Part shown: positions 17,545 through 25,090 of the stretch, in pieces
Layout of the letters: each line of letters begins with the position of its first letter
How positions within the stretch are numbered: the stretch's first letter is position 1
Assembly: GCA_029263315.1 (NCBI GenBank)
Contig: JAJCXR010000057.1
Span: forward strand, 1 to 64,000
DNA length: 64,000 nt
Source: Acidobacteriota bacterium
GTDB taxonomy: Bacteria; Acidobacteriota; Thermoanaerobaculia; Multivoradales; J023
Reading direction: 5' to 3'
Notes under the pieces: model-generated
Databases searched by the model: none
Seen by the model: only the letters and a program-made list of their open reading frames with translations
Told to the model about the DNA's origin: nothing
Position numbers and translations under genes: made by a program

Positions 17545-19320
17545 TCAGACGAAGGTGTAGAGCTGTCGGGAGATGTCGCGACGTCGGGAATCGGCCCCCT
17601 GCCAGTGCTCCAAGAGCTCTGGCCAATGACTCGGCAACTGCTGCCGATCGATGAGGAATCCCTCCATCACCAGGGTATCGAGGCTCGAGCGGGCAAAGCA
17701 GGACAGGGCGTCAAAGGGGGTGCAGACGATGGGTTCGCCCCGCAAGTTGAAGGAGGTATTGACCAGCAAAGGGCAGCCGGTCTGGGCTTCGAAAGCGCGT
17801 AAGACGGCGGCCAAATGGGGTAGCACGGCGCCATCGACGGTTTGGGGACGGGCTGAGCCGTCGACGTGGGTAATGCCCGGCAGCGCCAGGGGGGACTCGA
17901 CGGTGCAGGTTTCCAACATGAACGGCGACGCCTGGGACAGGCGAAAGTGCAAATGGGCCTGGTCGGCCAGGACGCAGGGTGCAAAAGGGCGAAACGCCTC
18001 CCGTTTCTTGACGTCGCGGTTGAGGCGGCGGCGAATTTCCGGGTCGAGGGGGTTGGCCAGGATGCTGCGTTGGCCCAGGGCGCGGGGGCCAAACTCCATG
18101 GCCCCTTGGAACCAGGCCACGGTCCGTCTGGCCGCCAAGCGCTCGGCCACGGCGTCGGCGAGGTGTTGGGGACGGTCGGAAAAATCCTCCGGCTCGATCT
18201 CCGTGTCGCGCAGCAAGAGGCCAATCTCATGGAGCGAGAAGGAGGGTCCGAGGGCAACATGGGGCAAGGACTGGCGGGCTGAGCGGTGGGTCAACTTCTG
18301 GTGGGCCAGGACGGCGGCACCGAGACAGCCCCCCGCATCGCCCGCCGCCGGTTGCACGAACAGGTGACGGAATGGACCCTCGCGGTGGATGCGTCCATTG
18401 GCGACACAATTGAGGGCGACGCCACCCGCCAGGCAGAGATTCTGCGAGCCGACTCGGCGGTGCAAGTAGGCGACCTTTTCCAGCAGGATCTCTTCCAGCA
18501 CCAACTGGAGGCTGCGGGCCACGTCCCGGTGAAAGGGCTCGATGGCGGATTCCGCAGGCCGTGCCGGCTGACCGAACAGCTCGCAGAGCTCGGGCGAGAA
18601 CATGCGCCGACCGGTGAGGAAGTCAAAATAGCGCAGATTGAGGGCAAATTGGCCGTCGTCACCCATGCCCACCAGTTGGCAAATCTGATCGATAAAGCGG
18701 GGCTGACCATAGGGGGCCAAACCCATCACCTTGTATTCCCCGCCGTTGACACGAAAGCCCAGGTAGGCCGTGACGGTGGCGTAGAGCAGGCCCAGGGAGT
18801 GGGGGAAGCGCACCTCTTCGAACAGGTCGATGGCATCCCCTGAGGCCTGCCCATAGCTGGTGGTGGCCCATTCGCCGACCCCGTCGACGGTCAATACGGC
18901 GGCGTCGTCGAAACCGGAAAAGGCATAACTGCTGGCGGCGTGGCTGAGGTGGTGGGGGAAGGTCAGGAATGGCGCATCGAAACCCAGGCGGCGGCGCAAG
19001 GTGTCTTCCGCCAGGTCAGCGTCCAACCAAGCGAGATCCCGGGACCACGCGGCGTCGCCTTCTTCCGGCGCCTGCGGCACACCGGCCCATAGCTGGCGAG
19101 CCAGCTTGTGGCGCGGCTCTTCGTAATAGGCGACGGCGTCGAGATCCGCCAGGCTGAGCCCAGCTTGCCGCAAACAGAAGGCAAAGGCTTCGGCCGGCGT
19201 TCCGGGGTCGTGCTTGCGTCGACTGAAACGCTCCTCCGAGGCCGCCGCCACCAGGCGTCCGTCCCGCAGCAGGCAACAACTGGAGTCGTGGTAGAAGGCG
19301 GAAATACCGACGATATTCAT
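17545..19320 (-). CDS. Carbamoyltransferase (NodU/CmcH family)
   Basis: A 591-residue enzyme of the NodU/CmcH/TobZ family. The N-terminal Kae1-like domain opens MNIVGISAFYHDSSCCLL and EERFSRRKHD, with HHLSHAASSYAFSGF (metal histidines) and GGVALNCVANG further on. The C-terminal YrdC-like portion contains EFGPRALGQRSIL. The family makes carbamoyl-adenylate from carbamoyl phosphate and ATP and transfers the carbamoyl group to a hydroxyl, commonly of a sugar. The SGNH gene follows after 17 bases, a common pairing in glycan or natural-product loci. The polysaccharide cluster at 5-13 kb is a possible but unproven source of substrate. Confidence 0.9.
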   Translation of the reverse strand: MNIVGISAFYHDSSCCLLRDGRLVAAASEERFSRRKHDPGTPAEAFAFCLRQAGLSLADLDAVAYYEEPRHKLARQLWAGVPQAPEEGDAAWSRDLAWLDADLAEDTLRRRLGFDAPFLTFPHHLSHAASSYAFSGFDDAAVLTVDGVGEWATTSYGQASGDAIDLFEEVRFPHSLGLLYATVTAYLGFRVNGGEYKVMGLAPYGQPRFIDQICQLVGMGDDGQFALNLRYFDFLTGRRMFSPELCELFGQPARPAESAIEPFHRDVARSLQLVLEEILLEKVAYLHRRVGSQNLCLAGGVALNCVANGRIHREGPFRHLFVQPAAGDAGGCLGAAVLAHQKLTHRSARQSLPHVALGPSFSLHEIGLLLRDTEIEPEDFSDRPQHLADAVAERLAARRTVAWFQGAMEFGPRALGQRSILANPLDPEIRRRLNRDVKKREAFRPFAPCVLADQAHLHFRLSQASPFMLETCTVESPLALPGITHVDGSARPQTVDGAVLPHLAAVLRAFEAQTGCPLLVNTSFNLRGEPIVCTPFDALSCFARSSLDTLVMEGFLIDRQQLPSHWPELLEHWQGADSRRRDISRQLYTFV

Positions 19321-19368
19321 CGCCCGATGGTGCCATCGCCTGGGCCACGACTCAAGGGGAAAGAAGGG

Positions 19369-19418
19369 CCGTTCTGACGATCCACCAAATCGTCCAGCCT
19401 TCGATCAGCTCAGAACGG
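19369..19418 (-). terminator. Possible terminator-like inverted repeat
   Basis: A perfect 9-bp stem (CCGTTCTGA at 19369-19377, TCAGAACGG at 19410-19418) encloses a 32-base loop and overlaps the stop codon of the upstream beta-propeller gene. No clear U-tract follows, so a Rho-independent role is uncertain. Confidence 0.3.
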
Positions 19419-20408
19419 TGCCCCCGGGACGTTCAAGGGCAGGACCATGAGGCTCGGGCGAAAGGTGGTGGTGAAGATGGGAAAAGCGGCATTGGTGATG
19501 TAGAGATTGCGACGATTGCTACCCCGCCGACCGAAGGCGGCGGAGGTGGGGCCGTCGAGCAGGTCGTCGGTGGTGAGCAAGATCTCGCTGCTGCCATCGG
19601 GATCGAGCCGGACGATGGTATTGAACGGATCGGTGGTGCAATAAATGCTACCCCGGACATCGAAGGCGAATTCGTCGCAACCTTGGGGCTCCGGCAGGGT
19701 GGCATGGACGAAGGCTTGGCCGGCAGCACCGCTGGGTTTGAGCGGAATGGCCACGATGGTGCCGGTGGAGGAGTTGGCGACGTAGATCTTGCGGCGGAAA
19801 AAGCGCAGGCCATTGGGGCCCGGAAACGGCGAGGTGGCGGGACGCTCGAGCAACGGATCATCGGCCCAAACTTCCAGCGGACCGCCGCCCACCGGGGCGC
19901 GCCAGACCAAACCATCGAAGGTGTCGGCGGCATAGATCCAGCCGCGATACACGTCGATGCCGTTGAGCACCGTGCCGCTGGGAGCGTTGGACAACAACTC
20001 GATGTCGCCCGTTTCCTTGTCGACGTGCCAGAGGCCATTGTTGGAGGGATCACAGGCGGCGACGGCGACAAAGAGCTCGTCGCGGCGGTCCATGGCCAGG
20101 CCGGTGGACAGAACCGGTACCGGGCCACAGGGGGCACCGATGGGCATGAAAGCCACCGTTGACTGTTGGAGATCAGGGGTGATCTTGCGGATCTCGCCGG
20201 TCAGGGCGAGGGAGATGAAGGCGTTGTCATGGCGATCGAAAACGATGCTTTCCGGCGTTTCGAGGGCCGCGGCATCAAAAAGCACCAAGGTTTGAGCCGG
20301 GGATTGGGCACCCGCCGGTAAGGCACCCAGCAGCAGGAGCAACCCGAGAAGCGCGAAGAACAGGGGGTGGGTGGGGCGGCATCGTTGGATTCGAGGGGGC
20401 ATCAGCAT
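19410..20408 (-). CDS. Secreted SMP-30/NHL-like beta-propeller protein
   Basis: A 332-residue exported protein. ATG 20408 is chosen because GGAGG lies six bases upstream and a signal peptide follows directly (LFFALLGLLLLLGALPAGAQS). Everything upstream in frame is repeat DNA. The mature part shows propeller-type motifs: ESIVFDRHDNAFISLALTG, GLAMDRRDELFVAV, NGIDVYRGWIYAAD, NGLRFFRRKIYVANS, EFAFDVRGSIYCTTD. This resembles SMP-30/gluconolactonase/LRE-like or NHL proteins. Catalytic metal residues are not clearly identifiable, so enzyme activity is uncertain. Probably periplasmic. Confidence 0.8.
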   Translation of the reverse strand: MLMPPRIQRCRPTHPLFFALLGLLLLLGALPAGAQSPAQTLVLFDAAALETPESIVFDRHDNAFISLALTGEIRKITPDLQQSTVAFMPIGAPCGPVPVLSTGLAMDRRDELFVAVAACDPSNNGLWHVDKETGDIELLSNAPSGTVLNGIDVYRGWIYAADTFDGLVWRAPVGGGPLEVWADDPLLERPATSPFPGPNGLRFFRRKIYVANSSTGTIVAIPLKPSGAAGQAFVHATLPEPQGCDEFAFDVRGSIYCTTDPFNTIVRLDPDGSSEILLTTDDLLDGPTSAAFGRRGSNRRNLYITNAAFPIFTTTFRPSLMVLPLNVPGAPF

Positions 20409-20790
20409 GGTAAACCTCCGCGTGGTTCGTAGAGCAAGACGAGTCGTGGGCCGAGAGGGTGATGCGCTGACGGCAGCGCCGTCTACATCTGGTACGCAAG
20501 TCGTTGCCACTATGTTCGGGAACGGCGCGGGGCAATTCTCAGGGCGCGGCGTATTTCGTCGACCGTTGACGTCGTAGTCAATGTGGGTTGATGGGGGCGG
20601 GATGGGCGGCGTAAATGCTGGGGCGTCGCCGCTCCAGGCGCTGCCGGGATCTGCCGTCACCGAGGCGTCGTCGATCCGGGCGATCTCGTCCTCATCCATC
20701 TCGGGGTCAGGAGCGCAGCGACGCCACCCCGGTCTCATAGGGAGTACCCCTGGCAAGGTCCAGAATGCCGTTTCATGGAGGAGAAGCAGA
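20409..20790. repeat. Left flank of the transposase island: repeats B and A
   Basis: No gene supported. Repeat B (about 50 bp, from TGCCGTCACCGAGG to CTCATCCATC) lies at 20652-20700. Repeat A, a REP-like palindromic unit with GGGGTCAGGAGCG, CCACCCCGG and GGGAGTACCCC, lies at 20702-20757. Both recur at 21260-21867. The transposase start follows 33 bases later. Confidence 0.75.
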
Positions 20791-21246
20791 ATGTCTCAAT
20801 CTTTTGCACCTATCTATCTGCATATCGTGTTTTCGACGAAGAACCGTATTCCGTTCTTGCAAGACAAGGAGCTCCGGAGACGGGTGCACCACTATCTGGA
20901 AGAGACGTTGCGTGGTTTCAAGTGCCATCCTTTTCGCGTTGGAGGAGTGGAGGACCATGTTCATATCGCTTGCCAGCTGTCTCGGCAGCGTACTGTTTCG
21001 GCCCTGGTTCGCGATCTCAAAAGAAGATCTTCGAGATGGATCAAAGCCAAGGGTTTCGAGACAACTAGCTTCTTCTGGCAGACAGGTTATGGTGCGTTCT
21101 CCATTAGCCCTGGTCACCTCAAGCCACTGTTGATCTATATTTCGAGTCAAGAGGTCCACCATCGTCAAGAAAGTTTTCAAGATGAAGTCCGCCGACTCCT
21201 GAGGACCTATGATGTTGAGTATGACGAACGTCGCTTATGGGACTAG
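20791..21246 (+). CDS. REP-associated Y1 transposase (IS200-like, RAYT)
   Basis: A 151-residue complete transposase. ATG 20791 has GGAGGAG about seven bases upstream. HUH motif: GGVEDHVHIACQL near residue 60. Catalytic tyrosine: most likely in LLIYISSQEVHHR near residue 120, the position and context of Y1 enzymes. Length matches stand-alone REP-associated transposases, which excise and insert single-stranded hairpin elements. Base composition is visibly lower in G+C than the neighbours. The gene is bracketed by copies of repeat A in opposite orientations (20702-20757 and 21260-21316), which fits a transposase with its REP partners. A paralogue lies at the left edge of the window. Confidence 0.9.
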   Translation: MSQSFAPIYLHIVFSTKNRIPFLQDKELRRRVHHYLEETLRGFKCHPFRVGGVEDHVHIACQLSRQRTVSALVRDLKRRSSRWIKAKGFETTSFFWQTGYGAFSISPGHLKPLLIYISSQEVHHRQESFQDEVRRLLRTYDVEYDERRLWD

Positions 21247-21259
21247 TCCTCAGAGGACC

Positions 21260-21316
21260 CCGGTAGGGGTACTCCCTATGAGACCGGGGTCAGGAGCGCA
21301 GCGACGCCACCCCGGG
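21260..21316. repeat. REP-like repeat A, second copy, right of transposase
   Basis: This copy contains GGTAGGGGTACTCCCTATG, the reverse complement of the second half of copy 1, followed by GGGGTCAGGAGCG-CCACCCCGG in the same orientation as copy 1. The GTAG at its foot recalls the tetranucleotide of known REPs. Together with copy 1 it brackets the transposase gene. Confidence 0.75.
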
Positions 21317-21703
21317 ATGGAGAGTGTCGGAATGTACGGCGCACGACGTGTACCGCTAAGAGAACGGACTGTCACGGGATGGGCGATACACGAGATGGCC
21401 GACGTTGGGAATGGGCGGAATACGAGACGGCCGACGTTGGCACAGAGGGATAGCCGACGTTCGGATGTCCGGTCACGGTCTGTCCGGTCAAGCTATGGCC
21501 GCTGGGCTAATCGGCACACGGGCTGGCCAGTGTCGTCGGTTTGAACGGCGCACGAATGGACACCGCTGCCGCAGTTGGTAGCTCACATCTCTGTTGTTTC
21601 CGATGGATGGGTCGCTTCCCAGCCTGTCATTGACAGTTAATGAATCGTGGAAACCTGGCGAAGTGGGTCGGTTGTATCCGCCGTTCCAGTCTCTCCCGGG
21701 GAG
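21317..21703. mobile_element. Possible transposon-end remnant with repeated motifs
   Basis: No coding frame supported. An imperfect 26-base direct repeat (ACGGCGCACGA...ACCGCT) lies at 21335-21360 and 21544-21569. Between them GCCGACGTT occurs three times and TGTCCGGTCA-like sequence twice. Multiple short repeats like this are typical of transposase-binding ends of larger transposons. No transposase of that kind is seen here, so this is probably a relic. Confidence 0.4.
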
Positions 21704-21867
21704 TGCCGTAGCCGAGGGCCTCGTTGACCCGGGCGATCTCGTCCTCATCCATCCCGGGGTGCCGTCACCGAGGCCCCGTTGACCCGGGCGATCTCGTCCT
21801 CATCCATCCCGGGGTGGCGTCGCTTCGCTCCTGACCCCGGTCTCATAGGGAGTACCCCTGGCGGGGT
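21704..21867. repeat. Tandem repeat B copies followed by repeat A
   Basis: Two copies of repeat B start at 21704 and 21760 (56-base period), each ending CGATCTCGTCCTCATCCATC. Repeat A follows at about 21810-21867 with the palindromic half inverted relative to copy 1 (GGGGTGGCGTCGC...CTGACCCC), then GGTCTCATAGGGAGTACCCC. Read on the minus strand, repeat B encodes MDEDEIARVNEALGYGTPRE, possibly the end of a decayed gene. Confidence 0.75.
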
Positions 21868-21888
21868 CACCGAGCCGTCGATTCCGAC

Positions 21889-22794
21889 CTACCGCCCTGC
21901 TGCCGGTTCCGAGGCGGTCAACGGACCCACTTGGTAGACCCCTAGATGCCCAAAACGGTCCGCTTCATCGAGCAAATAGATGCCCCGTTCCTGACGCGGT
22001 TGCCGCGCACCCACCTTCTGTGTTTGGCAGCCTTGCGGGCCGCGCAGGCAAACCCAGGCGGTGCCGCCGTCGTGGGCGACATCGAACGATAGGAGGGTGG
22101 GGAATTGCTTTTTCAGGTGGCCGGCCAAGGGAAGGTAGGTGCCTCGGAGGATACGACTGTGCAGGTTGCCGGTGAGGACAACATGCAGGTCATCGGGCGC
22201 CGCGGCGATGGCCGCGGCGAGGAAGGACGCCATCTCCTCTTCCCGCCGTTGGCGCGGCGCGTCGAGGGGGATGTCGAAAGCGACGACCTCGACGCGGTGG
22301 TCCTGGAGTCGCAACTGACGCAGGTGGTCGAGCAGCTTCCACATGGCTTGGCTGCTCCGTCCGTCCGGCTGTTGGTGGCTCCAAAACGGCGAGGCCAGTA
22401 GGGCTTGGCGGGACGCGGCCGTGGACTCGGAGGTGTCGCTGGCCAGCACGGCGTCGAGCAACGGTTGCTGGTCGCGGGGTAGCTCCAGGCCGACGGTGAC
22501 GGTCCGACCGTCGGCGACGAGGTTGCAGACCACATCTTCGATCATCGCCGGGCTTTGGGCCGTTCCGTGAATCTCGCCAAAGATCAGAAGCGAGCTGCGT
22601 TCCAGGGCAGCGTCGAGGCCCCGGAGGGCCGCGCACGGGCTAGCTTCCCGTTCGTTGTGGCCGCTCTCCTGAGCCGCCAGGGGCACCGCTTGGAAAAGCA
22701 GCAGGCCGAGGAGCGGTAGACCGGCGCAGGGCATGTGGTGGGAGCCGGCAGGACGACGGCGGGGGCGTTGTGGAATCAGAGTTTTGGAATGCAT
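21889..22794 (-). CDS. ChaN/Tiki-superfamily-like secreted protein
   Basis: A 301-residue protein. A basic N-terminus and hydrophobic stretch (about 25-41, ending PLAAQES) form a signal peptide; a start at the second Met (about residue 21) is also possible. The motif LLIFGEIHGTAQSP with VGLELPRDQQPLLD resembles the GExHGT-type metal/haem site of ChaN and related Tiki/EreA-like proteins. A later LTGNLHSRI supplies another histidine. Related proteins are implicated in haem binding or hydrolysis; no function is demonstrated by sequence. It is divergent from mgtE, with 67 bases between them. Confidence 0.6.
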   Translation of the reverse strand: MHSKTLIPQRPRRRPAGSHHMPCAGLPLLGLLLFQAVPLAAQESGHNEREASPCAALRGLDAALERSSLLIFGEIHGTAQSPAMIEDVVCNLVADGRTVTVGLELPRDQQPLLDAVLASDTSESTAASRQALLASPFWSHQQPDGRSSQAMWKLLDHLRQLRLQDHRVEVVAFDIPLDAPRQRREEEMASFLAAAIAAAPDDLHVVLTGNLHSRILRGTYLPLAGHLKKQFPTLLSFDVAHDGGTAWVCLRGPQGCQTQKVGARQPRQERGIYLLDEADRFGHLGVYQVGPLTASEPAAGR

Positions 22795-22861
22795 TGTGGC
22801 GGCATTCTATGTCACCAGTTGTTCACATCCCATCCGGGGGTTCTCTGGTACCATCGCGGCA

Positions 22862-24259
22862 ATGATCAACGTCACCAACAACCGCCGCTTGGAGCTCCAA
22901 GGTACCACCCTGCGCCGCATGATGCGGCGGGGTGCCCGCGCCAAGATCTCCAAGGTGCTGGCCAAGCTGCGGCCCGAAGATATCGCCGTCATGTTGCGGG
23001 ACTTCACCCCCTCGGAGAAGCTGGGGGTGTTCCGCATCTTGATCAACGACTTGCCGCAGGGGGCCAGTGATCTGTTGCTGGATTTGGAGCCCCAAGAGCG
23101 GCACAGCGTGTTGGAGGCCCTCAATCCAGAGCAGGTGGCCAAGCTGCTGGCCCTGGCGGCGGTGGACGACGCCGTCTTCCTGCTCGATGCGATGCCGCAG
23201 GAGCTCAAGGAGCAAGTTCTCAAGATCGTCGACTTGGAAGAGCGCTTCTCGGCGGTGCAGGAGCGGCTCGCCTATGAGGACGAGACCGCCGGTCGCATCA
23301 TGGATTCGGAGTACCTGGCCTTGCCGGAAGACAAGACGGTATCCGAGGCCATCGCCTACATCCGCCAGATCGCCTCCGAAGTGGACATGATCTCGTACCT
23401 GTACGTGGTCGACCAGCTGGAGCACCTGCGGGGCATTGTGTCCTTGCGCCAGCTGCTGTTGTCGCCGCCGGAGGGCACGCTGAGCGAGATCATGAACTCG
23501 TCGGTGATCAAGGTGCACATCGATACCGATCAGGAAGAAGTGGCGCAACAGGCGGCACGTTACGACCTCTTGGCCATTCCGGTGATCGACGATGATGGGC
23601 GGTTGGCCGGCATCGTCACCGTCGACGACATCATCGATGTCTTCAAGGAGGAAGCGAACGAAGATTTTTACAAGATGGCCGGCACCTCCGAAAGCGAGAT
23701 CGTCTATCAGGATCGATCCTTCAAGGTGGCGGGTATTCGTTTGCCGTGGCTGCTCTTCAACCTGGGGGGTGGGCTGGTGGCGGGCTATTTCACCACCCGC
23801 TTCCAGGAGACTTTCAACATGGCGGTGATGGTGGGTTTTGTGCCGGTGATCATGGGCATGGCCGGCAATATCGGTTCCCAGACCACCACCATCTCGGTGC
23901 GTGGCTTGGCCACCGGCCGGGTGGTACCGGGCCAAGGACGCATTCGTCATTATCTTTGGCAGCAGCTGAAAGTGGGGCTGCTGCTGGGCATCATCTGCTC
24001 CACCATCGTCGCCCTGGCGGCCCTGGCCTACGGCAAGAATCCGGCCATCGCCATCGTCATCGGCCTGTCACTTTTTGTGGCGGTGCAGCTGGCCTCCTTC
24101 AACGGCGTGATGATTCCGGCCCTCTTCCAGCGTCTGGACTTCGACCCGGCGGTGGCTTCGGGACCCCTGGTGACAACGGCCAACGATGTCTTCGGCATCT
24201 TGGTCTATTTCGGCTTGGCCAGCGTGCTGCTCGATGTCCTGGCGAAAATACAGTTCTAA
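22862..24259 (+). CDS. mgtE: Magnesium transporter MgtE
   Basis: A 465-residue inner-membrane Mg2+ channel of normal family length. Domains: N-terminal MgtE_N helical domain (about 20-140, RPEDIAVMLRDF), two CBS domains (about 150-275, IPVIDDDGRLAGIVTVDDII), then a membrane domain of five helices (from LPWLLFNLGGGLVAGY). The pore signature GNIGSQTTTISVRGLA is present. Mg2+ binding to the cytosolic domains closes the channel. ATG 22862 begins MINVTNNRR; no strong Shine-Dalgarno is seen, so the start rests on family alignment. First of the co-directional run leading to rnc. Confidence 0.93.
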   Translation: MINVTNNRRLELQGTTLRRMMRRGARAKISKVLAKLRPEDIAVMLRDFTPSEKLGVFRILINDLPQGASDLLLDLEPQERHSVLEALNPEQVAKLLALAAVDDAVFLLDAMPQELKEQVLKIVDLEERFSAVQERLAYEDETAGRIMDSEYLALPEDKTVSEAIAYIRQIASEVDMISYLYVVDQLEHLRGIVSLRQLLLSPPEGTLSEIMNSSVIKVHIDTDQEEVAQQAARYDLLAIPVIDDDGRLAGIVTVDDIIDVFKEEANEDFYKMAGTSESEIVYQDRSFKVAGIRLPWLLFNLGGGLVAGYFTTRFQETFNMAVMVGFVPVIMGMAGNIGSQTTTISVRGLATGRVVPGQGRIRHYLWQQLKVGLLLGIICSTIVALAALAYGKNPAIAIVIGLSLFVAVQLASFNGVMIPALFQRLDFDPAVASGPLVTTANDVFGILVYFGLASVLLDVLAKIQF

Positions 24260-24286
24260 ACCAGCGACTCCCCTCGGCTGATCCCG

Positions 24287-25030
24287 ATGCGCCGGGTCCA
24301 TACCACCGCCCTGTTGCTCGATGTCCGAGATCTGCAGGAGAAGGACCGCATCGTCACCTTCCTGACCGTCGAGCATGGCCAGAAGCGGGGCGTCGCCCGT
24401 TCGGCGCGCACCAAGTTCAGTCGCTATGCCGGGCAGCTCCAGCCCTTGGCAAAGGTGCAGCTATCCTGGTTCGAGAAGGAAGGGCGAGATTTGGTGCGTC
24501 TCGGCGAGGTCGAGTTGGAACGCCCGGCCATGGCCATCATGGAAGACCTGGAGGGCATTCTGCTGTCGAGTTACCTGGCCGAGCACATGGTGCATTTCGC
24601 CCAAGAAAACGAGCCCTCCCCGAAGCTCTTCCGTCTCCTCGACAGCACCATCGAGGCCTTGCTGGCCGGGGTGGATCGTCACTTGGCGGCCCGCTACTAC
24701 GAAATTTGGGTGCTGCGCTTGGCGGGTATTTTTCCTCCCCCCTCGATCTGTCCCCTGTGCGCCCAGCCTTTTCCCGACAGGGCGGTGCTGATGGCCGCCG
24801 AGGGGGCTCTGGTGTGCCCGAGCTGCATGCCCGGTGGGTGGACGATCGGAGCCGCGGAGCTCGAGCTCTTGCGACACTCGGCGCGCCAAAACCTGGCCCA
24901 GTTGTCGACCCGGCCGCCCACCGCCGCGGTGCTGAATCGCATCGAAGAGCTTTGCGGCCGCATACGACGTCATTTCTTGCAGACGGAGCTGCGCAGCTAT
25001 CAGGTCATGCGCGACACCTTGGCGATCTGA
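24287..25030 (+). CDS. recO: DNA repair protein RecO
   Basis: A 247-residue RecO, which with RecF and RecR loads RecA on SSB-coated gaps. The N-terminal OB-fold begins TTALLLDVRDLQEKDRIVTF. The C-terminal helical domain holds a zinc-finger-like CPLC...CPSC pair (about 163-185). Length is standard. It starts 27 bases after mgtE and precedes glyQ. A recO-glyQ-glyS order is familiar in several bacterial phyla. Confidence 0.92.
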   Translation: MRRVHTTALLLDVRDLQEKDRIVTFLTVEHGQKRGVARSARTKFSRYAGQLQPLAKVQLSWFEKEGRDLVRLGEVELERPAMAIMEDLEGILLSSYLAEHMVHFAQENEPSPKLFRLLDSTIEALLAGVDRHLAARYYEIWVLRLAGIFPPPSICPLCAQPFPDRAVLMAAEGALVCPSCMPGGWTIGAAELELLRHSARQNLAQLSTRPPTAAVLNRIEELCGRIRRHFLQTELRSYQVMRDTLAI

Positions 25031-25090
25031 CCGGCCGTCGATTGCATGGCCGATTTCAAAATCCCGAAGACTAAGGATAGGATCGTCGGC

